Positions 1 through 8,922 of a stretch of DNA of 64,000 nt are shown in pieces. Position 1 is the first letter of the stretch. Each line of letters begins with the position of its first letter. The stretch comes from Pseudomonas sp. dw_612 (GTDB lineage Bacteria > Pseudomonadota > Gammaproteobacteria > Pseudomonadales > Pseudomonadaceae), in the NCBI RefSeq assembly GCF_018449725.1, contig NZ_JAAVVC010000007.1:1-64000 (forward strand), written 5' to 3'. Position numbers and translations under genes: made by a program. The notes below the pieces were generated by a model. The model was not told where the DNA came from. It was given only the letters and a program-made list of their open reading frames with translations, and ran no database searches.

Positions 1-75
1 CTGCTCGCGAAGGCGTCAGTTCAGTCGAAAAAATGTTGCCTGACACAACGTCTTCGCGAGCAGGCTCGCACACAG
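1..75. repeat. REP pair (REPIN), cut by window start
   Basis: The right arm with its TTCGCGAGCAGGCTCGC core and the inner end of the left arm are present; the outer left arm lies outside the window. Confidence 0.75.
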
Positions 76-119
76 TGGATTTGCGTCCGGCACAGGATTA
101 GTAGCCACCTTGGATCAAA

Positions 120-211
120 TGTGGGAGCGGGCTTGCTCGCGAAGTCGGTGGGTCAGTCAACATCAATGTTGGATGGACAGCCGCTATCGCGAGCAAGCTT
201 TGCTCCTACAG
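120..211. repeat. REPIN
   Basis: Inverted arms GTGGGAGCGGGCTTGCTCGC and GCGAGCAAGCTTTGCTCCTA about 90 bases apart. The right arm is a diverged variant. It lies downstream of the minus-strand hotdog gene. Confidence 0.8.
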
Positions 212-229
212 TTGAACGCCTCACAGGGC

Positions 230-670
230 TTATGAAAGCTTCACATTCATGGTAATTCGCGCCGTGAACACCTTCTTGCCCTCGGCATCGTGAACATCCA
301 CCGGCACGATCTTGTCGCCGCCCGTCAGCCAGTCAACCGCCTCCCCATTCGCCACCGCCGTCACATCCGTCTTGGCCTTGGCCAGGTATTCGACCGTCAT
401 CCCTTTTGGAATCCAGCGCGCGCCTTCGGGAATCGAAACGTCGGTCATCGTCCCGGCGGCCAGTTCCGCTGCATTGCACATGGCAATCGCGTGGACGGTG
501 CCCAAATGGTTGGTGATCTCCCGGGAAAACGGCACCTGCACGGCCGCGTAGCCTGGACGCAGTTCCGACACCAGCGGGTTGATGGTGCTGAAGTAGGGCG
601 CCACCTTGCACGCCATTTGGCTAAATGCTTCGGGGCCGGCGCTGGTGAACATGCTGAGGAATTTATTCAT
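230..670 (-). CDS. DUF4442 / hotdog-fold thioesterase-like protein
   Basis: A 146-residue protein of the length and pattern of the DUF4442 branch of the hotdog (PaaI-like thioesterase) superfamily. The central NHLGTVHAIAMCNAAELAAG stretch (about residues 53-72) corresponds to the hotdog helix with the usual small-residue substrate loop, and the following strands end in TARITMNVKLS. No signal peptide is seen, so it should be cytoplasmic. The family is associated with acyl-CoA hydrolysis, but no substrate can be named. It is divergent from a TetR-type gene at 834, and the large dyad at 698-750 lies just upstream of its ATG, so control by that repressor is likely. Confidence 0.8.
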   Translation of the reverse strand: MNKFLSMFTSAGPEAFSQMACKVAPYFSTINPLVSELRPGYAAVQVPFSREITNHLGTVHAIAMCNAAELAAGTMTDVSIPEGARWIPKGMTVEYLAKAKTDVTAVANGEAVDWLTGGDKIVPVDVHDAEGKKVFTARITMNVKLS

Positions 671-697
671 GTTGAAGCCTCTTCGAAAGGTGGTTTT

Positions 698-750
698 ACA
701 GAATGATGTTCCGTAACAGAATAATATTCTGTAACGGAACAGTATTCTGT
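698..750. promoter_or_regulatory. Nested dyad operator, probable TetR-type site
   Basis: Four half-sites share one dyad centre at base 724: ACAGAAT at 698-704 and 716-722, ATTCTGT at 726-732 and 744-750. The inner dyad extends to GTTCCGTAACAGAAT / ATTCTGTAACGGAAC (708-740) with one mismatch; the whole 25-base arms differ at three positions. It sits between the divergent starts at 670 and 834. Binding by the adjacent TetR-type protein is inferred. Confidence 0.7.
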
Positions 751-833
751 CGAAAGGAAATCTGTCAACCTAGCGCGACTTATCCATGGGCAGCCGTCTG
801 CCTCATCGTTGACTTTTTAGGCCTGTGTTCAGC

Positions 834-1466
834 ATGGAAACCGCAGATTTACTCGAGCGCTGCTACCCCGGACGTAGAGCCGAACTCAAGCGCGATATAT
901 TCAGAAAAGCCCTGCGTTTGTTTAACGAACAGGGGATCGAGGCCACCACCATCGAGATGATCCGCGCCGAATGCGATACCAGCGTGGGCGCGATCTACCA
1001 CCATTTCGGCAACAAGGAAGGCCTGGTGGCCGCGTTGTTTTTCGCCGCGCTGGATGACCAGGCGCAGCTTCGTGACCAATACCTGGCCGACGCCGAAACC
1101 ACGCAACAAGGGATTTACGCGCTGGTACACAGCTATGTGGACTGGGTCGACAGCCAACCCGAGTGGGCGCGATTCCAGTACCACGCGCGTTTTGCCGTGA
1201 CCAAAGGCCCGTTCAAGGACGAACTGGCCACCCGCAACAAAACCCGCAACCGCACGCTGTGGGAGTGGCTTTCAGCCCCGGACCGGGGCGAGGAGTTGAA
1301 AGGTGTGCCGGCCGAGTTGATGTTGTCGCTGATCATCGGCCAGGCGGAAAGCTATTGCCGGACGTGGTTGTCGGGGCGGGTGAAGGGCCGCCCGATGGTT
1401 TACCGGGACTTGCTGGCGGAAGCGGCGTGGCGCTCGATTTGTGCGGATGAAGCCTGCGATCAATGA
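834..1466 (+). CDS. TetR/AcrR family transcriptional regulator
   Basis: About 210 residues. The N-terminal TetR helix-turn-helix is clear: after a lead helix (IFRKALRLFNEQG) comes the recognition segment TSVGAIYHHFGNKEGLVAALF at about residues 47-67. The C-terminal ligand domain is diverged, as is normal. ATG at 834 is used; an in-frame GTG at 825 is the alternative and has the better placed AGG upstream. It is divergent from the hotdog gene, with the dyad at 698-750 between them, so it probably represses that gene and possibly itself. The ligand is unknown. Confidence 0.88.
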   Translation: METADLLERCYPGRRAELKRDIFRKALRLFNEQGIEATTIEMIRAECDTSVGAIYHHFGNKEGLVAALFFAALDDQAQLRDQYLADAETTQQGIYALVHSYVDWVDSQPEWARFQYHARFAVTKGPFKDELATRNKTRNRTLWEWLSAPDRGEELKGVPAELMLSLIIGQAESYCRTWLSGRVKGRPMVYRDLLAEAAWRSICADEACDQ

Positions 1467-1491
1467 AGATCTCCCGACTGTGGAAGATCTC

Positions 1492-1583
1492 CTGTGGGAG
1501 CGGGCTTGCTCGCGAAAGCGATGGGTCAGTCAATATAGAAGTCGACTGACACGACGCCTTCGCGAGCAAGCCCGCTCCCACAG
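1492..1583. repeat. REPIN
   Basis: Near-perfect inverted arms with the GTGGGAGCGGGCTTGCTCGC core, lying between two convergent genes (TetR at 834-1466 and TetR at 1599-2225). Confidence 0.9.
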
Positions 1584-1598
1584 GGGATAGTGGTTGTT

Positions 1599-2225
1599 TC
1601 AGATATTTCGCACCGTTCTTTCCACCATCGCCTTGATCGTTTCAAACAGTTCGTCCTCTGCCTGCCCGGCAGTAATTTCCCCCGTCGCCGCCGCATTCGA
1701 CAACGCCTCCGCCGCGCCGAGCATCGCCCGCAAACTCGCAGGTTTGATCGTGCCTGCCCCAGCGAAGGGCTGCAGCACGTCTTGGCATTTGTTGAGGAAA
1801 ATCGCTTCGTACTCGCGCTTGATCTTCTCCAGTTCCGGCGAGCTCGCCAACGCTGCAATCACGCCGGAGATCTCGTTGCCCTGGGTCAGCACACACGCTA
1901 CATACGACGACGCAATAATCCCGGCCGTGCTGTCCAGGGTTGGTTCGCAGGTCAGCAGCGCGGCGTCCATGATTGCGGTCTGCCGGGCGTCGAAGTCCTG
2001 GTACAACGCCGCCAGCAAACCCGAGCGCGTGGTGAAGTGGTCATAGACCACCGGTTTGGTCACGCCCGCCAGTTCGGCGAGGCGTCCGAGGGTCAGCGCA
2101 TCGGTGCCTTCCTCCCGGACCATCTGCCAGGCAACGTCCAGCAATTGGCGTTGGCGGTCCTCCCGGGACAGGCGGCGACGGGGTTGTGGTGTGGAGTCCC
2201 GCTCGGTGGTTTCGGTGCTTGACAT
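1599..2225 (-). CDS. TetR/AcrR family transcriptional regulator
   Basis: A 208-residue TetR repressor starting at MSSTETTERD. The helix-turn-helix is LTLGRLAELAGVTKPVVYDH at about residues 45-64, preceded by an Arg-rich N-terminus (PRRRLSREDRQRQ). The C-terminal domain is of the type with four to five hydrophobic helices and no recognisable ligand motif. Start chosen at the ATG after a non-conserved in-frame extension. It is divergent from the NAD(P)H oxidoreductase at 2311; the repeated GTAACTTAC sites in the gap are probable operators. A quinone or electrophile sensor role is suggested only by the neighbour. Confidence 0.9.
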   Translation of the reverse strand: MSSTETTERDSTPQPRRRLSREDRQRQLLDVAWQMVREEGTDALTLGRLAELAGVTKPVVYDHFTTRSGLLAALYQDFDARQTAIMDAALLTCEPTLDSTAGIIASSYVACVLTQGNEISGVIAALASSPELEKIKREYEAIFLNKCQDVLQPFAGAGTIKPASLRAMLGAAEALSNAAATGEITAGQAEDELFETIKAMVERTVRNI

Positions 2226-2240
2226 GGCTATGTACCAAAA

Positions 2241-2262
2241 GTAACTTACTGATCGTAACTTA
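2241..2262. promoter_or_regulatory. Probable TetR operator (two GTAACTTAC sites)
   Basis: GTAACTTAC occurs at 2241-2249 and 2254-2262, a 13-base period. Each copy is itself an odd palindrome (GTAA-C-TTAC). The pair lies between divergent starts at 2225 and 2311, ahead of an AT-rich TATAA stretch at 2272-2276. Confidence 0.65.
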
Positions 2263-2310
2263 CCAAGAGTATATAAGGTCCGCCCTGTGCTCTCAATCAG
2301 GAGTTTCAGC

Positions 2311-2922
2311 ATGCACGCACTTATCGTAGTGGCTCATCCTAATCCCCAATCGCTCACCCTCAGCCTCGCCCGGCAAATCGCCGAAGGCCTGACCTCCGCC
2401 GATTCCAGCAACACCTATGAAATCGCCGACCTCTCGGCCCAAGGCTTTGATCCACGGTTCGGCCTGGCGGACATGGCGGTTCATCATCGCGAAGCGCCGC
2501 CACCCGCCGATGTCCTCGCCGAACAGGCACGCATTGATCGCGCCGATGCGTTGGTGCTGGTCTATCCGGTTTACTGGTGGTCGATGCCGGCACTGCTCAA
2601 AGGCTGGATTGACCGCGTGTTCTCGAATGGCTGGGCGTTCGACTTCAGTCTGGACAGCCCCTTTGTGCAGAAACTGAGTCACTTGCGGGTGCATCTGGTC
2701 GGTGTGGGCGGCGCCGATGCCGGGTCTTTTACGCGACATGGTTATGACGAGGCAATGAAGACCCAGATCGACCATGGCATCTTCGAATACTGCGGTGCGC
2801 GCGTGGTGACGTCCGAATTGTTTCTGAACTCGGAAACCCAGGCGCCGCAGATTCACTTGAAGACTGCACGGACCCTGGGCCGAAAGCTTTTCAAATCATC
2901 TGAAGTGACCGAGCCGGCGTGA
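2311..2922 (+). CDS. NAD(P)H oxidoreductase, flavodoxin-like fold
   Basis: A 203-residue protein of the flavodoxin_2 family (NQO1, KefF, MdaB relatives). The N-terminal MHALIVVAHPNPQSLTLSLA is the FMN/FAD phosphate loop, and residues about 86-105 (VLVYPVYWWSMPALLKGWID) are the characteristic isoalloxazine-binding segment; VGVGGADAGSFTRHGYD fits the second flavin loop. Such enzymes reduce quinones or other electrophiles with two electrons. ATG at 2311 has AGGAG eight bases upstream. Divergent from a TetR repressor that probably controls it. KefF-type activation of a K+ antiporter is unlikely as no kefC is near. Confidence 0.88.
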   Translation: MHALIVVAHPNPQSLTLSLARQIAEGLTSADSSNTYEIADLSAQGFDPRFGLADMAVHHREAPPPADVLAEQARIDRADALVLVYPVYWWSMPALLKGWIDRVFSNGWAFDFSLDSPFVQKLSHLRVHLVGVGGADAGSFTRHGYDEAMKTQIDHGIFEYCGARVVTSELFLNSETQAPQIHLKTARTLGRKLFKSSEVTEPA

Positions 2923-2936
2923 ACACCTCGGTCTAC

Positions 2937-3028
2937 CTGTGGGAGCGGGCTTGCTCGCGAAGGCGTCAGTTCAGTCGACAAAAAGGTTGCCTGACACGAC
3001 GCCTTCGCGAGCAAGCCCGCTCCCACAG
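2937..3028. repeat. REPIN
   Basis: Full inverted pair with GTGGGAGCGGGCTTGCTCGC arms between convergent genes. Confidence 0.9.
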
Positions 3029-3042
3029 GGGATTTGTGATGG

Positions 3043-4158
3043 TTACACAGCCCCCGGCCAACCCGCCTGACGCAATGCTTTCAGTAACGTCCCGGCATCC
3101 ATCCCTGGCACAGCATGTCCATTGCCTTCAGCCGTTTCACCCGCCAACAACGCATTGATGATCGCTTCTTCCACCGCTTCGGTGGCGGCCAAAAACAGTT
3201 CGCTGATGTGATCATTGTTGACCATGCGCAGGTTGTCGCAGGTCGGTGCTTTCTTGCTTTCATACGCCGCGGGTGGCACGTCGTTGCCGGTGGCGAAGGC
3301 AATGAAGATGTCACCGCTGTGGTCTTCATTACCACCGCCTGTGCGGGCCAGGCCCAGGCTGGCACGTTGCGCGAGGCGGGTGCATTGGTGCGGCAGCAAT
3401 GGCGCGTCGGTGGCGAGGCAGACGACAATCGAGCCCATGCCAGGGTGTGGCAATGACGCCTTGAGAAACGGTGAGTCGACCTTTTCCATATAGCGCCCGA
3501 CGGGGTAACCATCGACTCGCAATTCGTTGCGAATGCCGTGGTTGGCCTGGACGATGGCGCCCACCGTCCAGCCACCCTGGGCGCTGCTCAATCGGCGTGA
3601 CGCGGTGCCGATGCCGCCCTTGAATTCATGGCAGATCATGCCGCTGCCGCCACCGACGTTACCCTCGCTGACCGGCCCGCCGACCGCCGAGCGCAGGGCT
3701 TCGGCCACGTGTTCGGGTTTCACATGAAAGCCATTGATGTCGTTGAGCAAACCGTCGAACGTCTCCAGCACCACCGGCATGTTCCAGTAAAGACGCCCGT
3801 CGTCCGGTTGCTGCTCGCGGTCCAGCACAATCAGCGCATCGCGCACCACGCCCAGGCTGTGGGTGTTGGTGAAAGCGATCGGACTGGTCAACAGCCCGGC
3901 CTCGCGAATCCATTCCAGCCCGGTCGCATCGCCATTGCCGTTGAGCACATGGACCCCGGCAAAACATGGTTGTTGGCTGGTGGAACCGAGGCGCGGTTCG
4001 ATCACTGTAACACCCGTCAGGATGTCGCGGCCCTGGGCGGTGCGGCCCCGCACATCACTGTGGCCGACCCGCACGCCGGGCACGTCGGTGATGGCATTGA
4101 GCGGGCCGGGTTGCAGTTGACCGAACTGGATATTCAAATCGCGGGCACGTGGTTTCAT
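3043..4158 (-). CDS. P1 family peptidase (DmpA-type L-aminopeptidase/D-esterase)
   Basis: 371 residues from the ATG at 4158 (a TTG six codons earlier is possible). The family is made as a precursor that cleaves itself to expose an N-terminal Ser or Thr nucleophile. Here the cleavage site reads GMG-SIVVCLATDAPLLPHQ with Ser243 as expected nucleophile, matching the DmpA G-S junction from memory. Upstream are the conserved DVPGVRVGH start and GNVGGGSGMICHEFKGG-IGTASR oxyanion region (about 166-188). DmpA enzymes release N-terminal amino acids, some of them beta- or D-configured. Followed in the same direction after the polyamine-type binding protein at 4204, 45 bases away, so probably one unit. 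No signal peptide. Confidence 0.9.
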   Translation of the reverse strand: MKPRARDLNIQFGQLQPGPLNAITDVPGVRVGHSDVRGRTAQGRDILTGVTVIEPRLGSTSQQPCFAGVHVLNGNGDATGLEWIREAGLLTSPIAFTNTHSLGVVRDALIVLDREQQPDDGRLYWNMPVVLETFDGLLNDINGFHVKPEHVAEALRSAVGGPVSEGNVGGGSGMICHEFKGGIGTASRRLSSAQGGWTVGAIVQANHGIRNELRVDGYPVGRYMEKVDSPFLKASLPHPGMGSIVVCLATDAPLLPHQCTRLAQRASLGLARTGGGNEDHSGDIFIAFATGNDVPPAAYESKKAPTCDNLRMVNNDHISELFLAATEAVEEAIINALLAGETAEGNGHAVPGMDAGTLLKALRQAGWPGAV

Positions 4159-4203
4159 GCAGGAACTCTCAGGCAAGTTAAACAGGAGTGGGTGGAGGCA
4201 GGC

Positions 4204-5307
4204 TCAGTTGCCGTTCTTGATGTTGCTCCAGGAGCGCGTGCGGACACGTTCGATCTCATGGGGCTGCGGCTGCAGGGTGAATGCCTTGGCGATCACCTCG
4301 GCCGAGGGGTAGATGTTGCTGAACTCGCGCACCTCGTCCGAGAGCAACGCGGTCGCGTCTTTGTTGGCATTGGCGGTGAGCGCCAGGTTGGTGGCGGGTG
4401 CGATCACTTCGGGCAGGAGCAGGTAGTTGATAAAAGCCAACCCCTGTTTTGGATTGCTGCCGTCCTTGACCATGACCAGGTTGTCGGACCACAGCGGCGC
4501 ACCTTCTACCGGGATGCTGTATTCGATTTTTACACCCTTCGCGGCTTCATTGGCGGCTTGCATGGCGCCAAACACTGTGCCGGACCACGTCAAGGCAACG
4601 CAGATATCGCCGTTGGCCAGGTCGGTCTGGATCTTCGACGAATTAAAGTAGGTGATGTAGGGGCGCAACTTGAGCAGCAGTGCTTCAGCTTTTTTGTAAT
4701 CGGCGGGGTTACTGCTGTTGGGCGGCAGGCCGAGATAGTGCAGGGCGATCGGGATAATCTCTGCGGGGGCATCCAGAACCCCCACGCCACATTGGCTGAG
4801 CTTGGCCAGGTTTTCTTCTTTGAACAGCAGGTCCCAGGAGTTCACCGGCGCCTGATCGCCAAGGGCCGCGCGGACCTTGTCAACGTTGTAGCCAATGCCA
4901 TCGGTGCCCCACAGGTAAGGAACGGCGTATTGGTTGTCAGGGTCGTTCGCGCGCAGCTTTTCCAGCAACACCGGGTCAATGTGTTGCAGATTGCTCAATT
5001 GGCTATGGTCCAGCTTCTGCAAGGCGCCGGCCTTGATGAGGGCCGGCAGGATGAAGTTACTGGCCACCACCACGTCGTAACCGCTGTGACCTGTCATCAG
5101 CTTGGCTTCCAGCACTTCGCCACTGTCGAAGGTGTCATAGACGGGTTTGATCCCGGTGTCGCGCTGGAAATCCTTCAGCGTGGTCGGACCAATGTAGTCA
5201 AACCAGTTGTAGACGTGAACGGTGGGCTCATCCGCCGTTGCAACCGCTATCCAGGTCGACAGACAGGCGCCCAGTCCCAGATTGAAATACGTGCGGTGAC
5301 GACTCAT
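4204..5307 (-). CDS. Periplasmic polyamine-type ABC binding protein (PotD/PotF family)
   Basis: 367 residues starting at MSRHRTYF, with AGGAG nine bases upstream. An N-terminal hydrophobic segment ending near TADE is a signal peptide. The mature start VHVYNWFDYIGPTTL is the hallmark of spermidine/putrescine binding proteins, and the NANDPDNQYAVPYLWGTDGIGYN, VALTWSGT and EGAPLWSDNLVM segments follow family order. It binds a polyamine or a related cationic amine in the periplasm. No permease or ATPase gene is next to it, so it is an orphan binding protein, partnered here with a DmpA-type peptidase and a divergent LuxR-type regulator. Confidence 0.88.
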   Translation of the reverse strand: MSRHRTYFNLGLGACLSTWIAVATADEPTVHVYNWFDYIGPTTLKDFQRDTGIKPVYDTFDSGEVLEAKLMTGHSGYDVVVASNFILPALIKAGALQKLDHSQLSNLQHIDPVLLEKLRANDPDNQYAVPYLWGTDGIGYNVDKVRAALGDQAPVNSWDLLFKEENLAKLSQCGVGVLDAPAEIIPIALHYLGLPPNSSNPADYKKAEALLLKLRPYITYFNSSKIQTDLANGDICVALTWSGTVFGAMQAANEAAKGVKIEYSIPVEGAPLWSDNLVMVKDGSNPKQGLAFINYLLLPEVIAPATNLALTANANKDATALLSDEVREFSNIYPSAEVIAKAFTLQPQPHEIERVRTRSWSNIKNGN

Positions 5308-5380
5308 GATGCGGCACTCCTGGCCTGCGTCAGGCCGTTGGTAGATAAGAGTCTGCAGCGTATCGATCGGGGTGGTCGTC

Positions 5381-5399
5381 ACCCATTCCCATCATGGGT
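5381..5399. promoter_or_regulatory. Candidate LuxR-type operator
   Basis: ACCCAT (5381-5386), seven bases, ATGGGT (5394-5399): a 19-base dyad ending 19 bases before the GTG start of the LuxR-type gene and 74 bases from the divergent binding-protein start. Length and symmetry fit a LuxR-family dimer site; binding is inferred. Confidence 0.45.
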
Positions 5400-5418
5400 T
5401 ACACAAAAGGGGTAGAAC

Positions 5419-6186
5419 GTGGAGGCGTTGCTGAAGGAGTTACCCGTGCATCAAGGGTTGGCGCGGGTGTTCGGCACTCTGGGCCAGGATGGATTCTGGC
5501 GGGCGCTGGTGGACACCTTGCGGTTGCTGGTGCCGCTGGATAACGCTTTGGTCGCGGTGATGCGGGCGGGGCGGGTGCCGCGGTTGTTGATCGATTTCGA
5601 CTCCCGGGCCAGCGCCCCCGAGCAAGAAGAACTGGCCCGCTACAGTGCCGGTATGTACTTGCTCGATCCTTTCTACCAGGCGGTTTGCGCTGGCATCCGC
5701 GACGGCTTGCACAGCCTCGACTCAGTGGCTCCGGACCAGTTTCAGCAGAGCGAGTACTACCAGAGTTATTTCCGCTCGGTGGTGGGCGGCGATGAGTTGC
5801 AGTTCATGATCAACGTGGACGGTGCTGTGCTTGGTTTGTCCCTTGGGCGTGCTGCGCAATTCACCCTTGAAGAGCAGGGCCGCTTGCTGTGCGCGCGCGA
5901 CTGGGTGCTGGCCGCGATGGGTCGACACCTGCAACTCGTGCCACCGGAAGGCCCGACGACGGTGGCCGGGGATCTGGCGACCTTGCTCGATCGCTTCGAC
6001 GCGCGCCTGACGGTGCGTGAAGTCGAAACCGCGCGCCTGATCCTCCAGGGCTTCTCCAGCAAGGCCATCGCCCAGCAACTGAACATCTCACCGGAAACGG
6101 TGAAGGTGCATCGGCGCAACCTTTACCACAAGCTCAACGTCAGCGGGCATGGCGAGTTGTTTGCGCTGGTGCTGCAACCGAAATAA
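5419..6186 (+). CDS. LuxR family transcriptional regulator
   Basis: 255 residues from a GTG start preceded by an AGGGG run. The C-terminal LuxR (GerE) helix-turn-helix is clear at about residues 197-250: LTVREVETARLILQG, then SSKAIAQQLNISPETVKVHR and a closing NLYHKLNV. The N-terminal 180 residues are not a receiver domain (no Asp phospho-site pattern) and lack the classic acyl-homoserine-lactone binding signature, so the signal is unknown. Divergent from the polyamine-type binding protein and the DmpA-type peptidase, which it probably controls. Confidence 0.88.
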   Translation: MEALLKELPVHQGLARVFGTLGQDGFWRALVDTLRLLVPLDNALVAVMRAGRVPRLLIDFDSRASAPEQEELARYSAGMYLLDPFYQAVCAGIRDGLHSLDSVAPDQFQQSEYYQSYFRSVVGGDELQFMINVDGAVLGLSLGRAAQFTLEEQGRLLCARDWVLAAMGRHLQLVPPEGPTTVAGDLATLLDRFDARLTVREVETARLILQGFSSKAIAQQLNISPETVKVHRRNLYHKLNVSGHGELFALVLQPK

Positions 6187-6205
6187 CCCGCTTCACTGAA
6201 GAACC

Positions 6206-6296
6206 CTGTGGGAGCGGGCTTGCTCGCGAAAGCGGTGGGTCAGTCAATACAGATGTCGACTGACACGACGCCTTCGCGAGCGAGCCCGCTCCCACA
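6206..6296. repeat. REPIN
   Basis: Inverted pair with the GTGGGAGCGGGCTTGCTCGC arm; the right arm has CGAGCGAGCC in place of CGAGCAAGCC. Confidence 0.88.
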
Positions 6297-6341
6297 CTTG
6301 ACCTTCATTGAACACAGAATGTGTGTACGACAACGATCCAT

Positions 6342-6367
6342 TGTGGGAGCGAGCCTGCTCGCGAAAG
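6342..6367. repeat. Solitary REP
   Basis: One arm, GTGGGAGCGAGCCTGCTCGC, without a partner, immediately before the stop codon (minus strand) of the methyltransferase at 6375. Confidence 0.75.
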
Positions 6368-6374
6368 CCGCGCC

Positions 6375-7316
6375 TTAATCCCCCTGCCGAAACACCAGCG
6401 CCTTCAACCCGCATTCCTTATCCGCATCCGGAAACTCCGGCGGATTCTCCAGCCGCTCCACAAAACGCAAGCTCGGCGCCTCACGCGTAACGCCATCAAT
6501 CAGGAAGTCCGAACCCAACGCCGGGTCGTTCATGCACGCTAACACCGTGCCTTGTTCAGTCAGAAGTTCCGGCAACCGCCGCAACACCCGCTGGTAATCC
6601 TTGGTCAGCAAAAAACTGCCTTTCTGAAACGAGGGCGGATCAATGATCACCAGGTCATACGGCCCCTTGCCGATCACCTTGCCCCAGGACTTGAACAGGT
6701 CGTGGCCGAGGAACGTTACCTTGCTCAAGTCGTGGCCGTTGAGCCGGTGATTGTCACGGCCACGGCTCAGCGCGGAGCTGGACATGTCCAGATTGACCAC
6801 TTGCGCCGCGCCGCCCTCGATGGCGGTCACCGAAAATCCGCAGGTGTAGGCGAACAGGTTCAACACCCGTTTGCCCTCGGCATTGGCCCGCACCCAATCG
6901 CGGCCGTAGCGCATGTCGAGGAACAGGCCGGCATTCTGTTTGCGGCCCAGGTCCACCCGATACTTCAGGCCGCCCTCGGTGATGGTCATTTCCTCAAGCG
7001 CGTTCCCCAGCAGCCATTCGGTGGTGCTTTGCAGCAGATAGCGGTGTTGCAGCAGCAACGTGTGCGCACCGGATTGTTGCCACTCGGGCGACTGAGTGAT
7101 GCCCATCAGCAACCGCTTCAAGTCTTCCAACTGCTGCGCTTCCGGCTCTTTGAACAACGACACCAGCACCACACCTTGCAACCAGTCCACGGTCAACTGC
7201 TCCAGCCCCGGCCAGCAACGCCCGCGCCCGTGGAACAGGCGACGGGTTTCGGCCGGCGCGGTGGCCAGGGCGGTCAGCAAGTGGGTGTTCAGCGTGGAAA
7301 GGGCGTCAGGGTTCAT
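6375..7316 (-). CDS. Class I SAM-dependent methyltransferase (RlmK/RlmI-like)
   Basis: 313 residues of the Methyltrans_SAM (PF10672) type seen in 23S rRNA methyltransferases such as RlmI and the C-terminal half of RlmKL. SAM motif I is RVLNLFAYTCGFSVTAIEGGA (about residues 149-169), the acidic ribose-binding end of strand 2 is VVNLDMSSSALSRGRDN, and the target-base motif is VIIDPPSFQKGSF at about 225-237. The N-terminal third lacks a PUA or THUMP domain, so its exact substrate is uncertain. It is a single gene on the minus strand with REPs downstream. Confidence 0.82.
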   Translation of the reverse strand: MNPDALSTLNTHLLTALATAPAETRRLFHGRGRCWPGLEQLTVDWLQGVVLVSLFKEPEAQQLEDLKRLLMGITQSPEWQQSGAHTLLLQHRYLLQSTTEWLLGNALEEMTITEGGLKYRVDLGRKQNAGLFLDMRYGRDWVRANAEGKRVLNLFAYTCGFSVTAIEGGAAQVVNLDMSSSALSRGRDNHRLNGHDLSKVTFLGHDLFKSWGKVIGKGPYDLVIIDPPSFQKGSFLLTKDYQRVLRRLPELLTEQGTVLACMNDPALGSDFLIDGVTREAPSLRFVERLENPPEFPDADKECGLKALVFRQGD

Positions 7317-7474
7317 CAGGCAACGTCGGCAATGTGAGTGGGCGGCATTTTAACCACAAAAGCACCCCGACAACGCCCGGATAGTTATCACGATTAATTT
7401 AACTTTACGTGAGGATTTGGCGATCTTCCGGCTCCCATACTTGGCCCCATCGAATAACAAACAAGGAGCCGGAC

Positions 7475-8088
7475 ATGTCGCAGCCAACTGCTTCCTCCAA
7501 GGCCAGCCACCCCCGCTGGCTGCGCCTGACCCATTGGCTCAACGCCCTGGCGGTGGTGGTCATGATCGCCAGCGGCTGGCGCATCTATAACGCCTCGCCG
7601 CTTTATGACTTCAGTTTCCCCAAAGCGCTGACCCTCGGCGGCTGGCTTGGTGGCGCGTTGCAGTGGCATTTCGCGGCGATGTGGTTCCTCGCGATCAACG
7701 GCCTTATCTACCTGATCATCAACCTCTTCAGCGGTCGTCTGTTTCGACGTTTTTTCCCGGTGTCGCCCAAAGGGATTCTGCATGACCTGTGGGCGGCGCT
7801 GAGAGGGCGGCTGGGGCATGCCGACCTGAGTCATTACAACCAGGTTCAGCGGTTTGCCTACCTGTTCGTGATGCTCGACATCACGATGATGGTGGTGTCC
7901 GGGCTGGTGCTGTGGAAGTCCGTGCAGTTCCCGTTGTTGCGTGAATTGCTGGGCGGTTACGAAGGGGCGCGGCAGGTACATTTCATTGCGATGTCGCTGC
8001 TGGTGGCGTTCATCGCGGTGCACTTGGTGATGGTGCTGCTGGTGCCCAAAACGTTGTGGTACATGATCGTCGGCCGCAAGGAGTCCGT

Positions 8089-8092
<4 letters not shown>
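7475..8092 (+). CDS. Cytochrome b561-type membrane subunit
   Basis: 205 residues with four to five hydrophobic segments. LRLTHWLNALAVVVMIASGW near the start is the typical first helix with a haem-ligand His; further candidate ligands are WHFAAMWFLAING and the His in ARQVHFIAMSLLVAFIAVH. It belongs to the cytochrome b/b6-type N-terminal (YceJ/CybB-like) membrane subunits that pass electrons to periplasmic oxidoreductases. ATG at 7475 has AAGGAG upstream. Its stop overlaps the start of the molybdopterin enzyme (ATGA at 8089-8092), so the two are translationally coupled and form a redox pair. Confidence 0.88.
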
Positions 8093-8868
<776 letters not shown>

Positions 8869-8922
8869 CAAATGCCCAAACACTTCACCGCAAGCACCCT
8901 CAACTCTAGAAGGAACACCATC

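Noticed and set aside
3628..5415. 595-codon plus-strand open frame across the peptidase and binding protein
   Set aside because: Runs over two clear genes on the other strand and matches nothing.
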